64,000 nucleotides of DNA from Planctomycetales bacterium 71-10 (GTDB taxonomy: Bacteria > Planctomycetota > Planctomycetia > Isosphaerales > Isosphaeraceae). The notes beneath the pieces were generated by a model, which saw only the letters and a program-made list of their open reading frames with translations, had not been told where the DNA came from and ran no database searches. Numbering within the stretch: the stretch's first letter is position 1; the number at the start of each line of letters is the position of its first letter. The stretch is from positions 1-64,000 of the forward strand of contig MKTT01000086.1 in the NCBI GenBank assembly GCA_001898385.1, given 5' to 3'. The translations under genes were made by a program, and so were the position numbers. This document shows, piece by piece, positions 44,149 to 58,580 of this stretch.

Positions 44149-44607
44149 TCAATCACCGGACGCGAGGCCGGCGGCGAACTCGCGCCACAGGGCTGCGAGC
44201 GATGCCCGGTCGGAGATCGAGGTTTCGGAGGCGGGCTTCCCTTCGGGGACGACGGCGGAGAAGTAGGGGGCGACCTTCTGGTCGAAGAGCGAAGTCCGCC
44301 CGGCCTTCCACGCCTTCTCCACCACGCCTAGCGCCTCCGCGATCCCCCGGCCGGACTCCAGGGCCTCGGCCCCGTCCAGCCACGCGGTGGCGTAAGCGGA
44401 GGCCAGGCCCCTGGGATAGCCCCGGCCGATCGCTCGGATGCTCGGGCCGGATGAATCGGCCGGCAACGAGGTGCGAGGAGGTGCCAGGATGCTGACCCCC
44501 CACGCGCTGACCGAGGCGACCAGGACCGTCGGCAGCCACCTCGCGACACCCCGGACCGACGCCGAGATGAACGGGATCGCTCTCACGCGGAATCCCGAGT
44601 GCGACAT
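44149..44607 (-). CDS. Anchored protein of unknown function, 152 residues
   Basis: A hydrophobic N-terminal segment (WLPTVLVASVSAWGVSILAP) after a basic start acts as a signal anchor; the rest is helical (AYATAWLDGAEALESGRGIA, ISDRASLAALWREFAAG). GAGGA-type SD is about 10 nt upstream. Overlaps the previous gene by 25 bp. Could be a lysis accessory. Confidence 0.5.
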   Translation of the reverse strand: MSHSGFRVRAIPFISASVRGVARWLPTVLVASVSAWGVSILAPPRTSLPADSSGPSIRAIGRGYPRGLASAYATAWLDGAEALESGRGIAEALGVVEKAWKAGRTSLFDQKVAPYFSAVVPEGKPASETSISDRASLAALWREFAAGLASGD

Positions 44608-45218
44608 GTCTTCTCATCCTCTTTGCATTGGCGGGAATCGCGAGGCGACTTGGAGCCCTCGACGGCCGTCGAGCCCGACTTGAAGATGCGAGACCGTCGC
44701 TGACGTCGGGTCTCGGCCTCGACCGGGGCGACGGGAGATTTCGTTTCGTTCGGCCGCCGCGCCCGGCGAGAATTCGACTCGGGCCGGGGATCTGTGGCGG
44801 GATCTCGGGCGAGGGCGGGATGGCCGTCCATCCCCGAGGCCGAGCAGACCATGCAGCAGAGGAGCGACCCTTGCCGAATCGGCCCGTGGTGCGGGCATGG
44901 CGAGGTCGGTGTGAACGGCCCTACGGGGAAGAGGGGGACCAACTCCAGCCACCACGGCGTCCGCGACGCCGCCGAGGGCGACTCGACCGCCATGCCGTCA
45001 TCGGTCGGGATGGCCGAATCATCAAGTGAGTCCCGCGTTCGGGAATCTCGCTCCTTGCGGGCACGGGACAGCGCCCTCCGCAGGAGCTGGACGCTCACGC
45101 CCGATTCTTCGGCCAGTTCGACGGTCGGCCTGCCGGCCTCGTGGAGCCGCAGCCACTCCTCGTCGCGGAGGGCCCGGATCTCGCCCATGGCTCGCACTCG
45201 ATCGGTGGGTCCCATCAT
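44583..45218 (-). CDS. HTH protein with Cys/His-rich motif at the head of the phage-like operon
   Basis: 211 residues. AGGAGG lies 5 nt upstream of ATG 45218, fixing the start. The first 60 residues contain an HTH (EWLRLHEAGRPTVELAEES, GVSVQLLRRALSRAR). The centre carries CPHHGPIRQGSLLCCMVCSA, a compact metal-binding knuckle (two His, four Cys) that I associate with planctomycete proteins. The C-terminus is basic and disordered. As first gene of the block it may regulate it or help recognise DNA for packaging. Confidence 0.6.
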   Translation of the reverse strand: MMGPTDRVRAMGEIRALRDEEWLRLHEAGRPTVELAEESGVSVQLLRRALSRARKERDSRTRDSLDDSAIPTDDGMAVESPSAASRTPWWLELVPLFPVGPFTPTSPCPHHGPIRQGSLLCCMVCSASGMDGHPALARDPATDPRPESNSRRARRPNETKSPVAPVEAETRRQRRSRIFKSGSTAVEGSKSPRDSRQCKEDEKTCRTRDSA

Positions 45219-45541
45219 GACGCCTCCTGAGCCCGCCCGGCCCTCGGTCGACGTCCACACCGAGTAGTGCTATACAAAACGAGGCTGGGAAATGAGAACG
45301 GCTTTTTCGTGACCTTGGATTTTGCGCAAAGTCTTGGAAGGCAAGGCTTAAAAATTTCCGTCGAAAATCGCCGAGGGAAACTTGCTCGCCGTGATGGCCC
45401 CTGTGGCGCACTGTCTATGTGGAGGCGAGGTGACCTCCCGCTCTATCGGGATACACCTCGCGAGGACGAATCGAGTCGAACACACGCCCGCCCGGCCCTC
45501 GCTCGACGTCGAATCGTGATCAGGGACGCTCTTCGAGGCCG
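45219..45541. other. AT-richer intergenic region upstream of the phage-like operon
   Basis: This 323-bp gap between uvrA and the first phage-like gene contains visibly AT-rich DNA (about 45264-45370) in an otherwise GC-rich window, as well as a perfect 10-bp palindrome, CCTCGCGAGG, at 45456-45465. No convincing gene: a plus-strand open frame here has no family features. It is the best place for the control region of the element. Confidence 0.5.
45269..45298 (-). promoter_or_regulatory. Candidate promoter for the phage-like operon
   Basis: On the minus strand, TTCTCA (45293-45298) and TATAGC (45269-45274) are separated by 18 bp, each matching four of six bases of the sigma-70 consensus, 50 bp before ATG 45218. 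Weak; the operon may instead use the alternative sigma factor encoded at its end. Confidence 0.25.
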
Positions 45542-52075
<6,534 letters not shown>

Positions 52076-52127
52076 CCCTGGAATGCCCCCCTATCCTCCC
52101 GATCCTGAAACCATCCCAAGGTCGACT

Positions 52128-52157
52128 ACTATACGAACGTCCGCCTGCTCCTGTCCA
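52128..52157 (-). promoter_or_regulatory. Promoter candidate for uvrA
   Basis: Minus-strand TGGACA (52152-52157) and TATAGT (52128-52133), 18 bp apart, each match five of six consensus bases. The transcript would start about 45 nt before the ATG at 52075. I do not see a convincing LexA box. Confidence 0.45.
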
Positions 52158-52246
52158 GCGACCGCCGGTGGATTCCTCGCGGGCCCGGCGAAGGGTAGAG
52201 TGGCGCGGCCGATCGGGCGACCGGAAACTGTATGAGGAGTATCAGC

Positions 52247-53551
52247 ATGCGTGGCTTCATCGTCCTGGCCTTGGCGTCCCTCATGGCCGCGCCGGCATCG
52301 GGTGCCGACCGGCCCCCGAACGTGGTCCTGATCGTCTCGGACGACCACGCCTGGACGGACTACTCGTTCATGGGCCATCCCCACGTCAAGACGCCCCGCA
52401 TCGACCGCCTCGCGGCCGAGGGGATGACCTTCCGGCGCGGGTATGTGCCGTCGAGCCTCTGCTCGCCCAGCCTGGCCTCGATCATCACCGGGCTTTACGC
52501 CCATCAGCACCGCCTGACGAGCAACGACCCGCCGGGGACGGCCGGCGGCTTCGCCCGGAAGGTCGGCGACCCGGACGTGCGCGAGGGGAGGCGTCGGATG
52601 GTGGGCTTCCTCGGCTCGGCCCCGACGATCCCGCGGCTGCTCGGCGACCACGGCTACGCCACTTTTCAGGCGGGCAAGTGGTGGGGCGGGAACTATCGCG
52701 ACGGGGGCTTCTCCGAGGGCATGACCCACGGCGACCCGGAGCGCGGCGGGCGCCACGGCGACGTCGGCCTGGAGATCGGCCGCAAATCGATGCGCCCGGT
52801 GCTGGACTTCATCGACCGATCGGTCGACGCCGATCGGCCGTTCTTCGTGTGGTACGCACCGATGATGCCCCACCAGCCCCATACGCCGCCGGAGCGTCTG
52901 CTGGCGAAGTATCTCGACAAGGCCCCCAGCCCCCACGTCGCGCGGTACTGGGCGATGATCGAGTGGTTCGACGAGACGTGCGGGGAGCTGCTCGACCACC
53001 TCGACGCCCGGAAGGCGGCCGAGGACACGGTCGTCATCTACCTCGCCGACAACGGCTGGATCCAGGACCCGGAGGCGGCCCGCTTCGCGCCGAGGTCGAA
53101 GCAGTCGCCGTACGACGGCGGCCTGCGGACGCCGATCATCGTGCGATGGCCGGGCAAGGTCCAGCCGCGGGAGGTCGACCGGCCCGTCAGCTCGATCGAC
53201 GTACTCCCGACCATCCTGGCGGCGGCGGGCGTGAAGCCGACGGCCGAGATGACCGGCGTGGACCTCCGGGACGAACGGGCCGTCGCGACTCGGCCGGCGG
53301 TATTCGGCGAGATCTTCACGCACGACGCCGTCGACCTCGACAGGCCGGCGGCGAGCCTCCGCTATCGGTGGGTCGTGGCGGGTGACTGGAAGCTGATCGC
53401 TCCCGATCCCCGAAATGCGCCGGGGGAGTCGCCCCTGCTGTTCAACGTCGCGGCCGATCCCGGCGAAGCTCGGGAGTTGGCCGCCGACGAGCCCGATCGC
53501 GTCGCGGACCTGACGCGGCTCCTCGACGGCTGGTGGCGGCCCGGGGAATGA
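52247..53551 (+). CDS. Sulfatase (alkaline-phosphatase superfamily)
   Basis: 434 residues from ATG 52247, which has GAGGAG 7 nt upstream. Signal peptide to about ASGA-DR. The metal-binding NVVLIVSDDHAW opens the fold, and the formylglycine motif is in SLCSPSLASIITGLY, where Cys would be oxidised; the usual Arg of CxPSR is Leu. Also FVWYAPMMPHQPH and VVIYLADNGWIQDPE. Planctomycetes use many secreted sulfatases on algal polysaccharides. Substrate unknown; no sulfatase-maturing enzyme nearby. Confidence 0.9.
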   Translation: MRGFIVLALASLMAAPASGADRPPNVVLIVSDDHAWTDYSFMGHPHVKTPRIDRLAAEGMTFRRGYVPSSLCSPSLASIITGLYAHQHRLTSNDPPGTAGGFARKVGDPDVREGRRRMVGFLGSAPTIPRLLGDHGYATFQAGKWWGGNYRDGGFSEGMTHGDPERGGRHGDVGLEIGRKSMRPVLDFIDRSVDADRPFFVWYAPMMPHQPHTPPERLLAKYLDKAPSPHVARYWAMIEWFDETCGELLDHLDARKAAEDTVVIYLADNGWIQDPEAARFAPRSKQSPYDGGLRTPIIVRWPGKVQPREVDRPVSSIDVLPTILAAAGVKPTAEMTGVDLRDERAVATRPAVFGEIFTHDAVDLDRPAASLRYRWVVAGDWKLIAPDPRNAPGESPLLFNVAADPGEARELAADEPDRVADLTRLLDGWWRPGE

Positions 53552-53560
53552 GCGTCCCCG

Positions 53561-54337
53561 TCAGGATGTCTTGCGGGCCCGGAGGCGCAGGCCCAGCGCC
53601 GACGCCGCCGCGAAGACGAGCCAGGTCGAGGGTTCGGGGACGGGGGCGGCCTGGGGGGCGGCGACGGACTGTTCGGCGATCGCGCCCTGCGGGTCGTCGA
53701 GGCTGAGGACCTGCGCCGCGGCCGTCGATCCCAGGATCACGGGCTTCGGGGCCTCGGGGTTGAACGTCTTCTTGAGGCTGTCGACGATCGAGTCGTTGAA
53801 CTTCTTGACCGCGTCGGTGCTGGAGTTGTACCAGCCTTCCAGGGTGTCGCCGACCGACTTCCCGCCCGACTGGCCCTCGATGGCCGCCCGCCAGTATTGC
53901 GTCGCGGCCGCGGCGTCGCTCAGGGCCGAGTCGGTCGCCTTCGCGACCAGGAACGCTTGCCGGGGCGCGACGACGGCCACCTGGCTCGACCGGGCGAGGT
54001 CGGCGTTCAGCGACTGGATGGCCATCGCGTCCAGGCGGAGCGGGCCGACGGCCCCGCGGCCCATAGCCGACGCAACGGTCGGCGTCCCTTCGGGGATGTT
54101 GGACCGTCCCGGGAGGCGGTACGCCAGGTAGGTCGGCGTCGTCCCGTCGGGCAGCGAGCCCCCCGCGCGAGGCAAGGCGATGCGGCGCCCGTCCTGATCC
54201 AGCACCACGGCCCGGCGGGCGTCGGTCGTGGACGTGTAGGGCCGGAGTGGGGCCGCCGATACGGCCGAGGAGGTCAGGCCGGCCCAGGCGATCCCCAGGC
54301 CCAGCGCGGCGGCCCATTGGTTCCGTGCGTCGATCAT
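53561..54337 (-). CDS. PEP-CTERM sorted exported protein
   Basis: 258 residues with a signal peptide (AALGLGIAWAGLTSSAVSAA) and a C-terminal sorting signal: VPEPSTWLVFAAASALGLRL followed by basic RARKTS. That is the PEP-CTERM tripartite signal recognised by exosortase. The middle is featureless helical and loop sequence (TQYWRAAIEGQSGGKSVGDT). Function unknown; likely an envelope or matrix protein. Confidence 0.88.
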   Translation of the reverse strand: MIDARNQWAAALGLGIAWAGLTSSAVSAAPLRPYTSTTDARRAVVLDQDGRRIALPRAGGSLPDGTTPTYLAYRLPGRSNIPEGTPTVASAMGRGAVGPLRLDAMAIQSLNADLARSSQVAVVAPRQAFLVAKATDSALSDAAAATQYWRAAIEGQSGGKSVGDTLEGWYNSSTDAVKKFNDSIVDSLKKTFNPEAPKPVILGSTAAAQVLSLDDPQGAIAEQSVAAPQAAPVPEPSTWLVFAAASALGLRLRARKTS

Positions 54338-54635
54338 GCGGTGCGTCCTTCCTCTCCAGCCGTCCCGGGGGACGAGGATTCCATTCCATGGGCGTGCCGG
54401 CGACGGCCCGGAGGACGGGCGGGGCGGATCGATGGGGCGGAGACGTGGGGCGCCGACGTGATGCGATGAGGTCGGCGGGTTTCTATCACGATTCCCTCAA
54501 GTTCGGCAATCCGAAATCCGAGGGCGTCCCGAACCGTCTCCTTGATGGGACGCCGCCGCCCGCGAACAATAAGGCCGTCGTAGGGCGCAGCGAGCCTGTG
54601 GCGGATGATCGGGAATCGAAAAGAAGGGACCGGTG

Positions 54636-55025
54636 ATGGCCGAGACCAACGGGGTGTTCCCCAGGATCCTGGACGTGGGGCAGTGCAACTTCGACCATGG
54701 CAGGATCGCCGGCGTGCTCGCCGAACGCCTCGGTGCCAAGGTCGACCGGGCCCACGGCCTGGGCGACGCCCGCGGCCTGATGAAGAAGACGCGCTACGAC
54801 CTCGTCCTGGTCAATCGCCTTCTGGATGTGGATCAGACCCCGGGCCTCGACGTGATCCGATCCCTGAAGGACGACGAGGCCCTCGCGGCCGTCCCCGTGA
54901 TGCTCGTGAGCAATTACCCGGAAGCCCAGCAGGCGGCCGTCGAGATCGGGGCCGAGTTGGGCTTCGGCAAGGCCGAACTCGATCGGGACGAGACCATCGA
55001 AAGGCTCGCGAAGCTCCTGGACTGA
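54636..55025 (+). CDS. Receiver-like (CheY-type) response-regulator domain
   Basis: 129 residues from ATG 54636. The alpha/beta receiver layout is visible: YDLVLVNRLLD where the phospho-accepting Asp is expected but Asn is found (VNR), then PGLDVIRSL, VPVMLVSNYPEAQQAAVEIG and a C-terminal GFGKAEL in place of the usual Lys. Without the Asp it may be a pseudo-receiver, unless Asp of LLDVD serves. No output domain or sensor kinase adjacent. Confidence 0.7.
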   Translation: MAETNGVFPRILDVGQCNFDHGRIAGVLAERLGAKVDRAHGLGDARGLMKKTRYDLVLVNRLLDVDQTPGLDVIRSLKDDEALAAVPVMLVSNYPEAQQAAVEIGAELGFGKAELDRDETIERLAKLLD

Positions 55026-55035
55026 CGCGATCGCT

Positions 55036-55797
55036 TCAGGCGTCGACCTTCGTGCGGACCCTTCGTCCCGGCCGCCACCCGGCGAAGGCGGGACCGGCGG
55101 CGGCCGGGCGCGAGGGGGGGGCCGAGGCCGGGACGACCACCCGGAACAGGAACGCGACGTGCGTCGCGGTCCCGGCCAGCACGAACAGGTGGAAAACCTC
55201 GTGCGTCCCGAAGCCGGGGGCGAACTCCGCGTGGGCCAGGTTGAGGGCGGCGCCCAGGCTGTAGAGGACGCCGCCGATCGGCAAGAGCCGCAGCGTTTGC
55301 CGACTGTAATCGCGCCGGACGTCCGCGTAGCACAGCAGCATGCCCCACCCCAGCGCGAGGTAGATGCTCGTGGCCAGCCACGTCGGGAACGGGCGTCCGA
55401 CGGCCACGGCCGACCCGCAGACGGCCGAGACGCCCCACACGGCGACCATCGCCGCCCGTCGGGGCCGGGGCCGCATGAGCGCCCACGCCGCGGGCGTGAA
55501 GGTCCCGGCGATCAGCAGGAAGATCCCGACCAGGTCGAGTCGTCGCAGCAGGTCGATCGTCCGCTCGCTCCCCGGCAGGGCGTGGTACGCCACGCTCGCG
55601 CCGTAGCAGGCCGCCATCCCGAAGCCGAAGACGGCCAGGCCGGCGACCTTCCCGTTCTCGAAGGCGGCGGTGGTCGGGCCGGACGCCGGGCGTCTCCAGG
55701 CCGACCGCACCAGGAGCCAGGCCGTCGGGATCGACGCGACCAGCCCCAGGGCGTGCGTCAGGGCGCTGACAGGCTCCCTCAGGTCGAACGGCGGCAT
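55036..55797 (-). CDS. Haemolysin III/PAQR-family membrane protein
   Basis: 253 residues from ATG 55797. Seven hydrophobic segments, with the metal-binding-type residues of the PAQR fold: EPVSALTHALG (His), GASVAYHALPGSERT (His) and HEVFHLFVLAGTATHVAFL (His). Family members are called haemolysin III or YqfA; the function in bacteria is not settled and the eukaryotic relatives are ceramidase-like receptors. Confidence 0.88.
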   Translation of the reverse strand: MPPFDLREPVSALTHALGLVASIPTAWLLVRSAWRRPASGPTTAAFENGKVAGLAVFGFGMAACYGASVAYHALPGSERTIDLLRRLDLVGIFLLIAGTFTPAAWALMRPRPRRAAMVAVWGVSAVCGSAVAVGRPFPTWLATSIYLALGWGMLLCYADVRRDYSRQTLRLLPIGGVLYSLGAALNLAHAEFAPGFGTHEVFHLFVLAGTATHVAFLFRVVVPASAPPSRPAAAGPAFAGWRPGRRVRTKVDA

Positions 55798-55894
55798 GCG
55801 CGCCTCCCGGGGATGAGGTGGAGAGGGACGGACCGCGCGGGATCGCGCCTTCCGATTGTCGACCGCCGCGGCGAGCCGACTTGACACGATCTGG

Positions 55895-57436
55895 TCAGCC
55901 GAGCTGTTCGAGGTCGGCCGCCGCCGGGCCGACCACCACGCGCCCGAGGCGGTCGAAGCGCGAGCCGTGGCAGGGGCAGTCCCACGTCTCGTCGTCGTCG
56001 TTCCACGCCACGATGCAGCCGAGGTGCGGGCAGACGGCGGTCATGGTGTGCAGCGTCCCCCGCTCGTCGCGGTACGCCGCCACCTTGGAGAGCCCCTTGC
56101 GGATCACGGCCCCGCGCCCGGGCTCGATCTCGCCGGCGTCGGAGACGTCGCCGCCGGTGAGCCAGTCGGCGTACTGGCGGGCGACGTTGGCGTTCTCCTT
56201 GACGAAGTCCGTGATCGCCCTCAGCGGCTTCCGCGACGGGTCGTAGAGCCCGGCCCAGGGGTTCTCGCGACCGACGATCAGGTCGGTGATGAGGATGCCC
56301 GCGATCGTGCCGTGGGTCATGCCCATCCCCGAGTCGCCCGTGGCGATGTAGACGTTCCCCTCGTCGAGCGGGTTCTTGCCCAGGAACGCCAGGCCGTCGA
56401 GCGTCTCCTGCACCTGGCCCATCCAGCGGTGATCGATCGCCTGCATCATCGGGAAGCGGCCCCGGGCCCAGGCTTCGAGTCGCCCGTACCGTTCCTCGTG
56501 GTCCGTCGCCTGGCCCGTCTTGTGGTCCTCGCCGCCGATGATCAGCAGGTCGTGGTCGGGGTAGTCCGGGTCGTCGGAGAGGTCCTGGATCCGGACGTAG
56601 TGGTAGGGGTCGACCGTGTCCCAGTAGAGGGCCTTCGGGACGGCCCCCCTCGGCACGCGGCCGGCGATGACGTAGGAAAGGTAGGGGGCCTGCTTCGTAT
56701 GGATGGCGTACATGTCGTTGATCGGCGAATTCGTCGCCACGACCGCCGCGCGGGCGACGACCTTCGGGCCCCCCTCGGTCTCGATGCGGGCCAGGTCCCC
56801 TCCCGCCACCGACTTCACGCGGGTGCCGTTGAAGATCCGGCCGCCGCGCCTCTCCAGGGCCTTCGCCAGGCCGTCCAGGTACTTGAGCGGGTGGAACTGG
56901 CCCTGGTCGGGGAATCGGAGGCAGGGGCCGCTGTCGAACGGGGCCGAGGGGACGTCCGGCAGCCGTTCCACGCGTGACAGCCCCGCGCGATGCGCGGCGG
57001 CCTCCTCGCGGGCCAGCAGGTCGCCGGGGTCGTCGGGGCCGAGGAGGAGGTAGCCGTCGAGCCGGGCGAAATCGCAGTCGATCGCCTCGTCGCGGACGAC
57101 CTGGGCGATCTTCTCGATGGCCGCGGTGTGGCTCTCGGCCGCCAGCCTGGCCCCCTCGACGCCGTGGATCCGCTCGATCTCGGTATATCGGTCGTCGATG
57201 GCGTTCGACAGGTGGGCCGTGGTCCGCTCCGTCTCGCCGCCGCCGATCGGGCCGTCGTCGAGGACCACGACGCGACGGCCTTCGCAGGCCAGCAGATAGG
57301 CCGTCGACAGGCCCGCGATCCCCGCCCCGACGACGCAGACGTCGGCCTCCAGGTCCTCTGCGAGGGGCTTCCTCTCGGCGATCGTCTCGTCGGCCGTCCA
57401 GCTCGATCGATTCCGCCCCGACTCGTCGCGTCGCAT
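55895..57436 (-). CDS. FAD-dependent oxidoreductase with C-terminal Rieske 2Fe-2S domain
   Basis: 513 residues from ATG 57436. The N-terminal dinucleotide fold has DVCVVGAGIAGLSTAYLLA; a DAO-type substrate domain follows with QGQFHPLKYLDGLAKALERR and VARAAVVATNSPIND, then VYIATGDSGMGMTHGTIAG. The C-terminal Rieske domain has CPHLGC and CPCHGSRFD (CxH and CxxH ligands). This fusion, seen widely in bacteria, oxidises an unknown amine or acid and passes electrons via the cluster. 97 bp separate it from the PAQR gene. Confidence 0.92.
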   Translation of the reverse strand: MRRDESGRNRSSWTADETIAERKPLAEDLEADVCVVGAGIAGLSTAYLLACEGRRVVVLDDGPIGGGETERTTAHLSNAIDDRYTEIERIHGVEGARLAAESHTAAIEKIAQVVRDEAIDCDFARLDGYLLLGPDDPGDLLAREEAAAHRAGLSRVERLPDVPSAPFDSGPCLRFPDQGQFHPLKYLDGLAKALERRGGRIFNGTRVKSVAGGDLARIETEGGPKVVARAAVVATNSPINDMYAIHTKQAPYLSYVIAGRVPRGAVPKALYWDTVDPYHYVRIQDLSDDPDYPDHDLLIIGGEDHKTGQATDHEERYGRLEAWARGRFPMMQAIDHRWMGQVQETLDGLAFLGKNPLDEGNVYIATGDSGMGMTHGTIAGILITDLIVGRENPWAGLYDPSRKPLRAITDFVKENANVARQYADWLTGGDVSDAGEIEPGRGAVIRKGLSKVAAYRDERGTLHTMTAVCPHLGCIVAWNDDDETWDCPCHGSRFDRLGRVVVGPAAADLEQLG

Positions 57437-57575
57437 GGCATCGCCCCCCCGCCCCGATCCCGGGGCCGACCATGGCCTCGCGGCCTCCGCGGCCGAGCCC
57501 GAGGAACGCCATGCATCTCGCGGGCCGAATCCTCGCCGCGAGGGGGCCGGCCGACGCCGCCGCGGCCCGCCCGGT

Positions 57576-58022
57576 TCATGAGTCCGCGGGGATGATCGAG
57601 ATCTCGCCGTTCCGCTCAAGGATGGCGTACCTGATCGAGGCCAGGGAGCCCAGCCCTTGCGACTGGCGAGCGGCCTCCAGCACGTCCTCGACGTCGACGC
57701 GCGCCCAGGCCATGCGATCCTCCAGGAGTCGGCCCTCCTCGACGAGGATGGTCGGCAGGCCGTCGACGAGCCGATCGAGCGGCTTCCAGATCCTCTTGGC
57801 CGCCGCCAGGATCAGGTCCATCCCCAGCAGCGTCAGGATCGCCAGCGCCGCGGTGGTGAGCGAGAAATCGTCGCCCACCATCGCGTTCTGGGTCGCCTCG
57901 CTGATGAGCAGCAGGAGCACGAAATCGAACGGCCGCATCTCGCCGAGCGTGCGCCGGCCCGCCGCCCGGATCACGAAGAGGAGCAGGAGGTACACCCCGG
58001 CCGCGCGGAGGATCGTGCTCAT
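57576..58022 (-). CDS. DUF421/YetF-like membrane protein
   Basis: 148 residues. Three membrane helices (ILRAAGVYLLLLFVIRAAGR, RPFDFVLLLLISEATQNAMV, AALAILTLLGMDLILAA) precede a soluble domain (DGLPTILVEEGRLLEDRMAW, SIRYAILERNGEISII), the DUF421 pattern. Compared with YetF (about 230) it is short. Role unknown. Confidence 0.88.
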   Translation of the reverse strand: MSTILRAAGVYLLLLFVIRAAGRRTLGEMRPFDFVLLLLISEATQNAMVGDDFSLTTAALAILTLLGMDLILAAAKRIWKPLDRLVDGLPTILVEEGRLLEDRMAWARVDVEDVLEAARQSQGLGSLASIRYAILERNGEISIIPADS

Positions 58023-58061
58023 GGCGCTCGCGTCTCTTCGGCCCGCGGGCCGTCCCGGGCT

Positions 58062-58580
58062 TCAAGGGTAGACGAACTGGACGAGGGAGAGCCAAGGGCC
58101 CCCCGCCGTCCCCAACTCGATCCGGCCCCTGCCCGGCGACCTGGGGCGGATTCGAAGGGCGAGGCTCGCCGCGTCGGCGTCCGGGGCGGCCCGGACGTCC
58201 AGTGTGATCCCGCCGGCGTCGACGGTCGCCTCGGGCCGGTGCGGCTCCGGCAGCTCGACGTCGAAATCTTCCAGGAACTTCGCCCCGAGCCGCAGCTGCA
58301 GCCGGCCGTCCGGGCCGGGCCGGGCCTCCACTTCCACGTCGTTGGGGGCGTCCAGGCGGCCGAACCGCTCGTAGACGACCCGGAGCCGGCCCTCGCGGTC
58401 GCGGGCCTCCGCGCGGGAGAGCGGCCCGTCGCCGAAACCGCCGGCCGCGGCGAAGGCCAGGACGCCCGCGATCCCCCCCCACGCCCAGCGCTGCCAGATC
58501 CACATCCGACGCTGGAAGCCTGGGTCGTCGTCGAGTTCCAGGGGCCGTTCGGCCATGGGTTTTGAACTCTCGTTCGACAT
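58062..58580 (-). CDS. Small membrane-anchored protein coupled to the GH116 gene
   Basis: 172 residues from ATG 58580, whose ATGA overlaps the stop of the GH116 gene, so the two are translationally coupled. One membrane helix (WGGIAGVLAFAAAGGF) follows a cytoplasmic tail; the rest is a beta-rich domain (LQLRLGAKFLEDFDVELPEP, GGITLDVRAAPDADAASL). No family recognised. Confidence 0.65.
   Translation of the reverse strand: MSNESSKPMAERPLELDDDPGFQRRMWIWQRWAWGGIAGVLAFAAAGGFGDGPLSRAEARDREGRLRVVYERFGRLDAPNDVEVEARPGPDGRLQLRLGAKFLEDFDVELPEPHRPEATVDAGGITLDVRAAPDADAASLALRIRPRSPGRGRIELGTAGGPWLSLVQFVYP

Noticed and set aside
14711-45218. Diversity-generating retroelement or retron inside the phage-like block
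   Set aside because: No reverse-transcriptase motif (such as YxDD) was seen in any frame, so the beta-rich tail genes have no sign of targeted variation.
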